Positions 25,922 to 37,843 of a stretch of 64,000 nt of DNA are shown here, one piece after another. Source of the DNA: Takifugu bimaculatus. Its lineage: Eukaryota; Chordata; Actinopteri; Tetraodontiformes; Tetraodontidae. Location: positions 1,818,226 through 1,882,225 of the forward strand of contig CP034995.1 in NCBI GenBank assembly GCA_004026145.2, read 5' to 3'. The translations under genes were made by a program, and so were the position numbers. Every line of letters starts with the position of its first letter. Position 1 is the first letter of the stretch. The notes under the pieces are model-generated. The model was not told the origin of the DNA and did no database searches. It saw only the letters and a program-made list of their open reading frames with translations.

Positions 25922-26390
25922 CTGAAAAAAACAACCAAAGCAAAGTGTCATGTGCAAGCAAACAACTAACTCAGAGATTACTACTGCCACCAAGCAAGGC
26001 ACTTCCCAGGTACTTGCACTTGCTGCCCACATCTGGCTGCCCTCGCCTTTCTTGGCTGTATTGTTCCCCCCACTTCCCACCTTTCTCGGCTGTATTGTCC
26101 CTACACACTCATGGACATTCTTTTGTTTGTAACACTCAATAGGCATGTAGGTCACAACATTGAACGTAAAGATTTAATTCAGAAACAAAGAAGGCAAACA
26201 AGCAATTCGAGCATGGAGGCACCTCAATAACACAATGTCTATAGATGCGATTAACGACATTATCCCGCTAGCGGAAAGTTGTTTTTTCACGGCAAAAGTT
26301 AGCTTTCGAGCACATTTACAGATACGATTGCAAAGATATGCTTCCGAGCACGCAAAAAGCACGCAAATATGAAAGGAAAGATGGGCTGAC

Positions 26391-26711
26391 TTACCTCAAT
26401 TCAAATTTTCGCAGGTCGATACAAGACGCACTTACGCGCGGCCCTCTTATTGGGCTCGGATGATCGGGGCCCCACAACGGCCCGCCTTCCGCCTTCGGGA
26501 CCAATCGGAAGGCTTCCCCGTCTACACCTCGCGTCGTAGGTGTAGACACCGGACCAATCAGAGGGCCAGGCTGTCTACACTCTGCCCGCAAGTGTAGACT
26601 CCGGGCCAATCGCGAACCAGGACCGCCCCCAGTCTCCAGTCTAAACAACGCCCTTCCGGGTCCTTCATTGGTTTGGTGGTTACCCGTGGGGTGTGTACGG
26701 AGACCGGTAGC
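26391..26711. promoter_or_regulatory. CpG-rich block with CCAAT boxes and palindromes, unit A
   Basis: GC- and CpG-rich island in AT-rich surroundings. It contains three CCAAT boxes (gaccaatcg, gaccaatca, gggccaatc) and two copies of a short inverted repeat, GTCTACAC facing GTGTAGAC, at about 26519-26547 and 26573-26599, each followed by a CCAAT box. It lies at the 5' side of the minus-strand cellular-type gene remnant, so it may be that gene's promoter or a retroviral control region. Confidence 0.5.
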
Positions 26712-26930
26712 GAGGGCCATTTCTGTACGTGTACCATTATGGAGTGCTATTTTTAATTGCTGTTGATATGGCCTGTTGTCATTATCAGAGAACGGAATGC
26801 CACTTCTCTGACGGAACACATCTCTCATTCTATCTGATTCATTTTCTCTCTGCTTGCACCTTCCTATGGCACTATAATCAGCACAGGGTGTGAATTTACC
26901 TCTCATTCTCCCAAATACACCATCAATTTG
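26712..26930 (-). pseudogene. Retroviral gag fragment, unit A
   Basis: A minus-strand fragment matching the gag of unit B (MRGKFTPCADYSAIG and onward). It is joined at 26712-26719, through about eight filler bases, directly to the CpG block; the entire pol is missing. A further small in-fragment deletion (B has about 15 more bases near 40913) is private to A. Confidence 0.8.
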
Positions 26931-28029
26931 AAAGTATCCTGACCTGTGCTATTCGGAGTAAATTATTCCTTCTTGTCTAGATCATTGACCATGAATGCAG
27001 ACAGATGCTCTGCTTGAATCCAGGCTTTACAACCTCACACCAGGTGTTCTTTTTCTATTATCATGGCATTGAATAGTGACTAATGTTTGAGTAGAAAATG
27101 CGGTTACCTGTATGTAAATCTGCTAATTGATATGTAGATTGACATGTATGTGTGTTCACCACATGAACAGTGGGAACCAAGGTGTTCCGAGCATTTGTTA
27201 ATAAAATTTAATCTACTGTCTAACTATGAGACAAAGTTTTGTTTGACCAAATTCATGGGCCTCAAGGTCATCTCCTGTGATAAACCTGGAAAATATTCTC
27301 CCAAGTAACTGACGTAGACTTCAGAAGATATTATTATTGACCTTCTCTCGGCATATTAAAGTTGACAGTATGACACTGTCATTCTCATTTGTTTTCAAAT
27401 CCATTTTTTCCAAGTCAGTCAAATAGGATGAACAATTATTACATTGTCATCTTTTCAAAGAAGATAAATATTCTATTTGTTAGTTTTTCTCCCTTCAACT
27501 TTTTGCCATCACTGATAACTTACTGTTATTTACTGTACTTACACTGAAGTCTTCAAGTCATCCTCATCACACAGGACCCATAATGAGGCTTAAACCACTC
27601 AGCCATCTCCTTGTTTGCTCTTTAACCCCTCGACTCAAGTGGTGTCAATTACCCACAAACTGCGACCACTAAAATGTGTGTATGTAATCCCAATCTCCTG
27701 TTGTCTCTAATTTGCATTTTTCCATGTGCTGTAATAAAATGAACCATTTCCACTTCATTTAGCATCTGCTTGAGAAAGAAAAAAAAACAGAAATATAGAA
27801 TTTTTTTATTTGAATTGCTTATAAATGAAACCTAAATATATTTCCTCTGGTGCCCCAGTTTGTCCCTATTCAAATCCATTGCAGGGGCGTACAGCTGCCA
27901 TCGGTGCTATGCTAAACACCTAACTTTGTGGCCAATTGGATTTGTGTTTGTGAACCTGAAGGAGGGCAGTGGAGGATCAAAGACATAAAAAGCTCCACTG
28001 TTCCAGCTTGAGGGCAGATGTTGGACAAG

Positions 28030-29699
28030 ATGACTGTCCTCACAAGTCTCCTCTTTTTGCTCCGGTTTGGTAAGTGACCATTCAACATCTCGTAAATGTG
28101 GCATCAGAACTGTTACTGTGAGATTTCAAAGTAGGAAAAAGCCATTACATTTGTTTTCACATATTTATTTTAATTTCCATTTTGGATTTTTATACAGGTG
28201 GTACAAGACGGTTTATTAAAATCAGGAGGGTCTGTATTTACGTTGGACTTTCTTTTTTCCAGGTATTACACTGAGTGCAGTATTAGACCTGCATAAGAGA
28301 ATCATTGGAGGTCAAGACTGCGGGCCACAGCAGCACGACTATCATGTAAAATTAATTGACTATGATGGTGAACTAGTCTGTGGTGGCTCTCTGATCTCAG
28401 AATGGTGGATTCTGACATCAGCACACTGCTGGAAATGGTAAACAATATCATCCATCTTCTTGGCAAATTCAGATCTTCAGCATCCATGATTGAATCATGA
28501 TGAATGCTCTTCCCCAAACTGCTCTCTCTCTCTGTGTCTTTTTTTTCACTTACTCTGCGTTTTCTTAATTTTCAGGGGTTTGAAAGTAATCATAGGTGTG
28601 CACCCAGGTCCAGGTCAATTGATGATCATTCAAGAACCACCTCACATTTTTGAGGAGAATAACATTTACCATGACATTATGCTACTTAAGCTGCCTAAAC
28701 GCGCTGTCAGACGAACTATTGGCATTCCCCCTCTTGGTTGTACAAATCCTGCTGTGTAAGTTACCATGCCTTATTTCTAGCTACAAAATTTCAGCTATAA
28801 AACTCATCACAAACTGAAGAACAAAGCAGCATTTATTAAGGCTCATTTAGAATAGTTCAAAAACCTGCTTAAAAGTTATTTAGATGTGTTTTCTTATTGA
28901 TATTTTCCTCCAGAGGTGCCATTCTTGAGACTGCGGGACTCGCAGCCATGACTACAGCCCCACAATTCAAAAGAGGTGATTAATGTTTTCAGTGCGTTTT
29001 TTGAGGTTGGTGTTTGATTTTGGAAACAAAACACACATTACAACAAGTCTGATGATCAGTGAGGTGCATAAATTAAGACCATCAGTGAGTCAGATGCATT
29101 CTAATACCTGTAACTGTCCCTGACCTTCATGGCAATAAATGAGCAGCCTATTTAAAGCACAAATAACAAACTTCAAATGATGGTTAGAACAGAATATGGA
29201 AATTTTGAGACTGTTTAGATCACACAACTAACTTGAATGAATGTTTAAAAAATATACTACTGAATACTTGAGCAATCCTTAAAAAAAACAACAACCTAAA
29301 AAACCCCAACTGTTATTTCTTATTTAGAACGTAACGAAGCGATTACCCTCCAGTGTGGACAAATCACAGTTAATGGTCATGAATGGGTACCTTTGGAGAA
29401 TGGAAAATATATAGCGCCCACTTTGACAGCTGACAGTAATCCAGTGGACGTGTCACCAGTGAGTAATGAGACTAGTTTTACTATTTAAAATGATTGCAAA
29501 GAATAAACAATATTCTTACATGAATTAACATAAATGTCTCTGACAGGGGGACTCTGGAGGAGGAGTGGAGTACCAGGGTGCCATTTATGCTCTTAATACA
29601 GCGATAAATGATACAGTTACTGCCTTTTCTGGAAAAAGTTTTTTCCTGGATGTCTGCACGTATCGAGACTGGATCAATAACACCATGATACATTTCTAA
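28030..29699 (+). CDS. Copy B: secreted trypsin-like serine protease
   Basis: Exons 28030-28069, 28263-28437, 28576-28755, 28914-28975, 29328-29458 and 29547-29699 give 246 residues in one open frame. Signal peptide, LHKR/IIGG activation site, His (TSAHC), Asp (HDIMLLKL), Ser (GDSGGG) and Asp189 (DVSPGDS) are all present. Exons 1-4 are almost identical to copy A, but exon 5 differs sharply over about 50 bases (GHEWVPLENGKYIAP), exon 6 carries several replacements, and the C-terminus is five residues shorter. Intron 4 is about 280 bases longer than in A and shared with C. The TATA box is changed to CATAAAAA, so promoter strength may be reduced. AATAAA follows near 29837. Confidence 0.84.
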
Positions 29700-30836
29700 C
29701 CTCTATTTGCTTAAGGTGGCAACCGATGCCATTTCACAGTTAATATGGCACTCTAGCGATGTACATAACTTTGCATAACTTTGATAAAAAAAAATCTTGA
29801 CAACTGATGCTAAATACTAATATTAATCCCTTTAACAATAAAGCATATCAATGGACTCTTGGCTGTACTGTTTGCATTTGTTTTTTGTAATGCTGCTGAT
29901 TTTGATTATGCTTTGAAATTGCATTTTTAGTTATAAACCAATGTGTTTTATCAAATTAATCATATATAATATATCATCCCATAATTAATCAGGAGCTCTC
30001 AACAGATCAACAAGATTTACCAGCTTAATTCTTCATTGTCAATGACAGAAGACACCAGTATCACTTTCTGTGCAACCTATTCAATGGGTGTAGCTAATGG
30101 GGCAGATGACACATCTTCCAGTCAGAAAAGCAGTTTCTCAGTTTGAGTTTTGTTCTCAGGGAATGAACATGTTAAAAGTTGGATTGTGGTCAAAAACACT
30201 TATCCAGAAAACTTCGATTACGTGCCATTTCACCGAAGCAAACAACTGTATTATATTAACATATTAACATATCATTCATATATCATATCACTGAGAGTTC
30301 TGAACGGTTGACAAAGCGTTTTAGCTTCATCATTTGTGAAACTCGTCACATATGCCTAATCCTTCGCACATCATCAGAATATTCTTTTTTTCAAATTTAA
30401 ATAAATGTTGTAAAGAGTGACAGAAACATAAATGTTGTGATTACTAACAACGAGGCCCTCGGGTATGCTTGAGGGCTCCCTTTCAAACTCTATCATTCAC
30501 GCCCATCTTGGTGTTGCTCATGATGGACAAAGGAGGCCCAGAAGTTTGTTAATGCCCCATTAAGCAACTCTGGTTAGGACCCACAAGTTTGTCTACCTGT
30601 TTCTGCCTCCTGAGACGCAGGCTTGCCCGGCAGGCACAATGGGTCTAGTCAGCTGTAATTCCACGTTCATCTGATGAACCGCTCCATCTCAGACATTTTT
30701 TTTTCCATTTTTGGTAATGTGGGAGTAACTTGATAATGGAAATTTGCCTGTGGTGGAAAACTTTGTGGACAGTAGGCTTTTGATGTTAAATTCTCATTTA
30801 AAAAGGCACCAGGATTTTGAAGCTCAGCCATTCCAC
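29700..30836 (+). other. 3' flank of protease B
   Basis: Non-coding, paralogous to 20757-21854 and 43761-44871, with small indels. No gene. Confidence 0.5.
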
Positions 30837-31433
30837 ATGATGAGCCGCTTGACTTTTCTTCTCCTGTTTGGCATTGGTAAGTTTCATTTTGATGATAGTC
30901 TGTTTCTCAGATGTTTGGTTGAACATGTAGGACCACCTTTTTTAGACAGTCCCCACATCAACTGCAATGCACATCACGGAATTGACATTCTATTGTCTTG
31001 TCACATCTTCTTAGCCACTCACCGGGAGGGTGCACAATGGCCGAAGGCAGAGTCCACCCTTGGATGAGTGCCCAGTTCACTGCAGGGACCTATATAAGCA
31101 TTTGTGGGTTAAGTACCTTGCTAAAGGGTACCTTGGCAGTTCTCAAAAGGTGTTCTGGCACCTTAACCTAGCACCAGAACGCCTTCCATGCTGCTTCTGG
31201 TCTGCAGCTCGAACCGAGAACCCTCTGCTTCTCAGGCCAGTCCTAAACAGAGTGAGCGACTGTTTCTTCACATGCCATTGTCATACTGAATGATACAATT
31301 CTATTATTACTATAAGAACAGCCTTGGCATTTACTCTGTACAAGTAGCACAACTTTGGACTTGCAGAAGAGAGTCATCGATGGACAAGACTGTGGGTCAA
31401 ATGTTCATCAATAGCATATGTTAAAGTTGAAAT
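30837..31433 (+). pseudogene. Relic second protease in unit B (exons 1 and 2)
   Basis: Exon 1 relic at 30837-30876 encodes MMSRLTFLLLFG with an intact GGTAAG donor. The exon 2 relic near 31353-31433 carries LDLQKRVIDGQDC before a stop. As in unit A, no further exons remain; the next 560 bases to env hold nothing recognisable. Confidence 0.65.
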
Positions 31434-31992
31434 AGAGCAACCCAGCAAAACCCTGCGTGAATCAACAAAAGACACAGACACAGGTAACCTTGCAAGGGAG
31501 AGCGAGCAGCAGTTCACTGTGGAACACCCTCCGACACTCTGCTGCCCCTCTACAAACCTCCTTCCTTTAGTCACATCAGCTCATTATCCATGTGGAATTT
31601 TCACCTCTTCTCAAGATGCTTTTAGGGTTTTAGATAACAATCTCACAGTAAATCTGGTGCTCTGGACAAGTGTACTAAATCAAGAGAGGTGAAAAACACT
31701 CTGTTCCTTCTTCATGCACTTAGGTGCTAAACATACAAATGCATTTAAATGATAACAATATAATTATTTTTTAATACACTATAATTATTCTCACATTTGT
31801 GTCCTGTTTATCGTTAAGTGCATCTAGATTCTCATTATCCATAATACATCTTTTCACTTTTATGAACTTTAAATGTATTACTTAATTTTCCGAGACAATA
31901 CATTTCTTACACCCAGAGTTCAATGTGGGTGCAACTTAAGACATTTCAAACAGATCTTCAACATCATGCAGTGCATTAGTCCAATCTTCTTG

Positions 31993-33469
31993 TCAATCCA
32001 CTTCCCCTTCATCCAGTAGAGGTCGTTCTTCCATCTGCAGCAAAGCACTAGTCACAGCCGAATCCACGAGCCGATCAATGCAACCCCGAACAAGAGGTAC
32101 TACACAACAAGCTAATATGGCTAATACTATCACTACTATCCCTATTACTGCCTTGAACAACATCTTGAACAACAGGTCCCTCCATCTTAAAATCATGCTT
32201 GTAAACCAGTCTAATGAGGGACTGCCATCATCAATCATTGCCTTCTGTAATTTGGTCAAATTTTTCAGTGCGCTATCTATCAAGTGGTCATCTGCATCAT
32301 TTTCTGGGACAAATGTGCAACAGTAATCTCCTACCATCGCGCAAACTCCTCCTCTGGATTCTGTCAATAGATCTAAGGCCATCCTTTTCTGCATAGTCAT
32401 TAGTCTCAGCGCAGTCAGTTCTTCTTTAACTCCTGTAAGAGCAACCTTTGTCAAATTAGTAAACACTTTCAGTCTATAATCAACTGTTTCTAATTTTAAT
32501 TTGTTCTTTGCCACACCTACCCAAGGAAACAGATAACAACTTTTTCTCCCTCTGTCCAGTGTTTAAACTCTTGTGGTACATCTGAGTCATGTGGTTTGTA
32601 ATCTATATTTAAATCTCTCCTGCGACGCGACTGTGGAATGGTTCTGGCATTAGCAGCCTAAATTAGGCCTGTGTGATCATTGAGGTGGACCGGAGCGCAC
32701 ACTCCTGACCAGTTTGCTGGTAGGTGAGCATACGCGTTGTGTCCACAAAGCAACCAACCGTTGTTGATCAAATACGTGCCATTTTGTCCTGGTGTGCCTT
32801 GTGAATAGGTGCAAGTGCAATTATAGCCACTTGGGCACAATTGTGTAGTCTTATTAAACATATAGGAATCACAATGACGATTTTGGACACATTCTTCATT
32901 ACAGACTGTATAATTGCAGTTGGTTCGCCTTAGACAGGATGGTCGGTAAATCAGCGTCGCACTTTGTTTCCAATCTGGATCTTTTGTTACCTTGCAGGGT
33001 GTATAGATGATCCTGCAAGTGTCAGCATGTAGCGATCCTAGTGGTGTCTGACCTTCTTGCGCATAACAGTATGTGTGATTACCCATAACCTGCACAGGGA
33101 TTTTGTATTTTCTCACCCGCACGACGTGCAAAACCAAGTGTAGACAAGTGTAGACAAATTGTGGCAAAGTCAAGTTTTTTGACAGGGAACTGCGAGCATA
33201 AAGTGCCTAACTGCTCTTGGCATGTCAAATGTCCCAAATGGTTATAAATATCTGTCAAAATCTTTCATTGAAATGTAAGCCATCAAGCTATTGAGCCATC
33301 TGCTGGATGGAAAAATGAATGCAGGGCAAAGCGATGACGGTCTGTGGGTGTAGTAGTATTTGAACACACAAGTGATGTTATTTGTGCAGTCAGAAATTGA
33401 AAAGATGGTAAAGAATACCATGCCCGGGCCTGTTATTGCTTGCTGTAGTTGAGGAATAACATTTGTCAT
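31993..33469 (-). pseudogene. Endogenous retroviral env remnant, unit B
   Basis: Paralogue of the unit A env. The transmembrane part is one open stretch of 173 residues with CX6CC (CAMVGDYCC) and the hydrophobic anchor, and it keeps the 53 bases deleted in A. The surface part is open from about 33173 to 32658 but then has a private stop near 32658, upstream of the basic cleavage site. It shares the frameshift between the cleavage site and the transmembrane part with unit A, and lacks about 125 bases near 33115 that A retains. Not functional. Confidence 0.85.
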
Positions 33470-33500
33470 GCAAGAAAAACAGTGATGATGCTGTCATTGG

Positions 33501-33798
33501 TGTTGTGATCCAGGATTCCCAGTTGTGTTTGTCCTGCAGGGGGCGTGGTGGAGCCATGCTCCGGCCACCTGTTGGCGCACCTGCAGGACATCAGTGATCA
33601 GCCGCCTATTTAAGGCCTAAGACTCCGGCCTACCAGTGTCGGAGGATTTCGTGTGGCTAGGTGGATCCGGTAACTTTGTTGGTTTTTTTGAGATTTTTGT
33701 GGCTGCCCTTTTGTGTTTGTATAATAAAACCATTTTTTGGATTATTCATCACTGCGTCTTGCCTGCGTTCGGGTCCTAAACCACCACGAACCCTAACA
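33501..33798 (+). mobile_element. Solo LTR (298 bp) with 5-bp target duplication
   Basis: Unit A has an uninterrupted cattggtccc where unit B carries 298 extra bases beginning TGTTGTGATCC and ending CCCTAACA. ATTGG is duplicated at 33496-33500 and 33799-33803. It has a TATA-like TATTTAAG near 33607 and AATAAA near 33723. TG...CA ends and the 5-bp duplication identify a solo LTR of a gypsy/ERV-type element inserted after A and B separated. Confidence 0.93.
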
Positions 33799-34089
33799 AT
33801 TGGTCCCTTGCAGGTTCCTACATTGTGGTGGCCCAGAAGACTTTGCCAGGTGTCTTGAAAATGGAGGCGTCCTATGTTTGGAAATGAATAAAGCACTGAC
33901 TGTGATTAAAGAGAGGTGGCCCCACCCAGGTGACACTGAAGAGCAAGAACACTTAATTTCCCAATGAGTGCTACAAAATAAAAATGAAAAAGCTGTGGCC
34001 ATGACCTGTTGACAGTCTTATTTTATTTTTTTAACTTATTGTCAAGTACAAAGAAGCATTTATTGTCAAGTGCAGTCAATAAAACACTC

Positions 34090-35230
34090 CAATTTTCTTT
34101 GCTTACACCTGGAAATGAGGTCCCAAAAGAATGTCCACAGCCCTTTGAAAGTCTGCAAAAGTGTCAAAAGTCTGGCCTTCGAGTCCTGGAGATGATGACT
34201 TTTTGCTGTTTGGACAGTATGTCTGAAACCACAGGATGAAACCACATCCTGTCATCCTTCAGGACCTTCCTCCACTTCATCTTTCCATGTTTGTCCTGAA
34301 AGGATGCGTTTTAGTGTAAGTTTTCGTATTGGCACACTTTAGTGTGGCGTCCCCAGGATATGGAGCAAAGAGTCACCTCGATGTGTGGTTCAGACGGCGA
34401 TCTTGCCGTCAACGATGGAGTGGTGCTTCTGACGGACTTGTGTGCAGAAGCTGGCCAGCTCTGTTTTCCAGGTCTTTTGGCCTTTTCTGCTGCAGCTTTA
34501 GTGAAATGTGGGAGAAAAAGGTCAACGTAAACATAACTCATCTAAAATATAGCTTCAGTCCTCACTGCGTTCTGAAAAGCTTGTGCATAATATTAACAAT
34601 TACATTTCACCCTGTCCATAAATGGCTCTGTCCACACACATCTCCAGGTGGCAGGAGACTTGCGGGAAGAACTGGAGGTAATCCTTAACCCACTCATCAT
34701 TTATCGGTCCTCTCTCTGGCCGCTGCTTCTCTTTAACGTGGCGATCGACGATACTGAAATATCACATTTAATTATGAATCACTTAACGGGACAAGACTGA
34801 GCAAAGATTTATTTTGTTTAGAACAGCACACTTACTATTTAATGTAGCCAACATCGTTTTTCCACCAGCCAGTGGAAGCTTTTGCCTCGGTACTTGCCAA
34901 AAGTCAGAATCCACTGCACCTCTGAGGGATTTTGGGTGACCAGGCGGCATCTCCTTTTAGCTGAAGACAAACGGTTATGTCTTTAATGCCACATTTGTCC
35001 AAGTAGAGTGAGTCAACTGAGCATCAAAACATATATTTGACCCTGATTACCTTACCTTCATCTCAGGCAGTCTTAAGACATCTCAGTCCACTGTCATCAG
35101 TGGGCTGATGTGGTTTCGACTGGTCCCGTACCTCTTTTGAGGCCTTCAGAACGCATATAGCTTCAAAAAGCTATATGCTGCCATCCTGTGGCACACTTGT
35201 GTCCAGAATACACAGCGATGGCATTAATGG
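34090..35230 (-). pseudogene. Remnant of a multi-exon cellular-type gene, unit B
   Basis: Paralogue of 24781-25921. The exon with FGKYRGKSFHWLVE is at 34836-34960 and carries the same one-base frameshift. The exon upstream of it (about 35055-35230) is damaged in B by a hairpin insertion at 35153-35178 and by loss of its acceptor side, where GGTTTATTTATTAC replaces the A-unit intron border. Function unknown. Confidence 0.42.
35153..35178. repeat. Perfect 10-bp hairpin insertion
   Basis: GCATATAGCT and AGCTATATGC are perfect inverted repeats around a 6-base loop. Unit A has a short plain sequence here (gaatgcactgctgcc), so the hairpin arose in unit B. Confidence 0.85.
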
Positions 35231-35689
35231 GTCCATTGCAGAAGGTTTATTTATTACTACTGCCACCAAGCAAGGCACTTCCCAGGTACTTGCACTTGCT
35301 GCCCACATCTGGCTGCCCTCACCTTTCTTGGCTGTATTGTTCCCCCCACTTCCCACCTGACAAGGCTGTATTGTCCCTACACACTCATGGACATTCTTTT
35401 GTTTGTAACACTCAATAGGCATGTAGGTCACAACATTGAACGTAAACATTTAATTCGGAAACAAAGAAGGCAAACAAGCAATTCGAGCATGGAGGCACCT
35501 CAATAACACAATGTCTATAGATGCGATTAGCGACATTATCCCGCGAGCGAAAAGTTGTTTTTTCAGAGACAAGGTTAGCTTTCGAGCACATTTACAGGTA
35601 CTATTGCAAAGATATGCTTCCAAGCACGCAAAAAGCACGCAAATATGAAAGGAAAGACGGGCTGACTTACCTCAATTCAAATTTTCGCA

Positions 35690-35995
35690 GGTCGATTCCA
35701 GACGCGCTTACGCGCGGCCCTCTTATTGGGCTCGGATGATCGGGGCCCCTCGGGGGCCCGCCTTCCGGACCAATCGGAAGGCTTCCCCGTCTACACCTCG
35801 CTTCGTAGGTGTAGACTCCGGACCAATCAGAGGGCCAGGCTGTCTACACTCTGCCCGCAAGTGTAGACTCCGGGCCAATCGCGAGCCAGGACCGCCCCCA
35901 GTCTACAGTCTACATTGCACTCCGCTCCGTGGGAGATTTCCGGGCCCTTCATTGGTTTGGTGGTTACCCGTGGGGTGTGTACGGAGACCGGTAGC
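35690..35995. promoter_or_regulatory. CpG-rich block with CCAAT boxes and palindromes, unit B
   Basis: Paralogue of 26391-26711 with the same two GTCTACAC/GTGTAGAC inverted repeats and CCAAT boxes. From 35996 the sequence is present only in B. Confidence 0.5.
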
Positions 35996-36363
35996 ATTGA
36001 GCATACATAGCAATTTGAATGGTTTTGAGTGCGCGTCGTGAAGTTAGCATAGCGCCACCATGTGTTTAAGCTGTAAGTATGCGGCGATTCTCTACTTAGA
36101 TGCAACCATGAATGTTCTAAGTGGTTGACTACAGTACGTTTTGTACGTGCATGTTGGCTATTTCGCTCTAAAGTAATATTCTGTCCTTGATTACCTCCCT
36201 CCTGTTGGAAGTTTCAAAGGCCGAAACTCACAAGTCCTGCCACCACAGCACTCACCACAACCAGGAAGAACAACTTTATTTATTTTTCTCCTCTTCTCAG
36301 GTTCTGACAGGGTTCAGCCGTTGCTGGACCTATACAGGCCGTCAGCCATTTACGGACAAACCG
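35996..36363. other. Unassigned stretch between CpG block and integrase
   Basis: On the plus strand a Kozak-like gccaccATG at about 36058 is followed 13 bases later by GTAAGT, and a strong acceptor (cttctcag) lies at about 36300. This could be the first intron of a plus-strand gene driven from the CpG block. No domain is recognisable, so no gene is called. Confidence 0.3.
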
Positions 36364-37140
36364 TCACCGCTCCCTCGTTTTCACCTGGAAGTGTCCGTTG
36401 TTTCTTACAGTGGGAAAGATAAGCATCCACAATTTCGCTAAATCTAGACAATAAATCCATGATTTTCCTGTTTCATCCATGCATCTTCTAAACCTTGACT
36501 TAATCGTGCCATTTGCTCTCTCTACGAGGCCTGCACTCTGTGGATGATATGAGCAATAATTCTTTAAACTAATGTTCAATATTTGTCCTACCCTATCAAT
36601 TATTTCATTCACAAAATGTGATCCATTGTCACACCAAACGACTTTTGGAACCCCAAATCTAGGTATAATTTCTCTACATAGTGCTTTTGCTACCGTTACT
36701 GCGTCTGCTTTTGCTGTAGGAAAAATTTCAATCCATCTAGTAAAAGGATCAATTAACACTAAGCAATATTTCTTTCCTTCACAGGGACCAAGTTCAATGT
36801 AATCCATATAAATTGTGTGAAAAGAATAGGATGGTATAGGTGTTTTACCTTTCTGTGGCTTAATACCTCCCTGAGGACTATGCTTCAAACAAATCGGACA
36901 AGCTAAACACAATTTTTTAGAGTAAGATTGAAATCCTATTGCATAGAACTGTGATTGTACTGCCTTCACCATCCCTCCTGTTGAGACAGGGCAAGGCCCA
37001 TGGCTCACAATAGCCACCCATCTATACATATTTCTTGGCAATACAGGTTTTCCATCAGGCATTGTGTAAATTCCATTCACTATCTTAGCACTGGTTTTTT
37101 TCCACTGCTGTTTTTCTGTCTTGCTGCTGTGTGTTTGCAT
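36364..37140 (-). pseudogene. Retroviral integrase remnant
   Basis: Minus-strand integrase core with the DD35E pattern: Asp in YMDYIELG, Asp in VWCDNGSHF and Glu in SAGLVERANG. Upstream is an HHCC-like region with CPICLKHS. The frame differs from RNase H, so a frameshift separates them. The C-terminal part after KSWIY does not look like integrase, so the end appears replaced or lost. Sequence type is gammaretrovirus/epsilonretrovirus-like. Confidence 0.88.
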
Positions 37141-37162
37141 GTCCCTCAGAAATTGTCACGAT

Positions 37163-37843
37163 TCAGTTTGGAATTTCGCTATTAATAGAAATATTTGTCT
37201 CTCTGCAGCTTCCTTCACAGTTGTTGCCCAATGTTGTGCTATCGTCCCCTTTTTTGTGTGCAGCACATTTACATACTGCGACAGCTTTTGGTAACATAAT
37301 TGCAGACAGGAGCCTGTTAAGCAAGTCTCCATGTGTTATTTTCTTTCCTGTACTTGTTAACATGCCTCTATTTTTCCACTGATTTGCAAATATGAATAGT
37401 GTAGAGTGTGCATACTGGCTATCTGTATAAATGGTTACCTTTTTCCCTTTCATCAATTCACAAGCTCTGATTAATGCAACTAACTCTGCTGCCTGTGCAG
37501 AGTAGTGTGGTGGTAAGGCTTTTGCTTCCACTACCGTGTCTTTAGTGACAATAGCGTAGTCAGTTTTATTAGTGCCATCTGGACTCTTTCTTGATGAGCC
37601 ATCAACATACAAAGTTATTCCTTCTGTTAACGATGTATCTTTTAGATCTTTTCTAGGTAACGTACAACTTTCCATCATATCTAAACATTTATGTTCTGTT
37701 CCATCTTCTGCAGTGGGCAAAATTGTAGGTGGATTTAATACTGTACATCTTTTAATAGTCAAATGTGGTTGTGAAAGTAGAACTGCCATACACGATAGGT
37801 CTTGTGCAGGGGATAGGAAGCTGATCTTACTTTGCAAAAGCAA
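37163..37843 (-). pseudogene. Retroviral RNase H remnant
   Basis: RNase H fold with visible acidic residues in LYVDGSSR, QAAELVALIRA and IYTDSQYAHS. It is in the same frame as RT, separated from it by stop codons only. Confidence 0.85.

Larger units (their letters stand above)
18256..26930 (+). repeat. Segmental duplication unit A
   Basis: From 18256 the sequence is near-identical to 26931 onward and 41027 onward. Unit A holds the protease upstream region, protease A, a relic second protease, env, exons of a cellular-type gene, a CpG block and a short gag piece. It ends where unit B begins, at a gag-to-upstream join. Compared with B it lacks 35996-40800. Confidence 0.9.

Noticed and set aside
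31993..33469. A domesticated (syncytin-like) env gene
   Set aside because: Both copies share a frameshift and each has further breaks; no intact frame covers surface and transmembrane parts.
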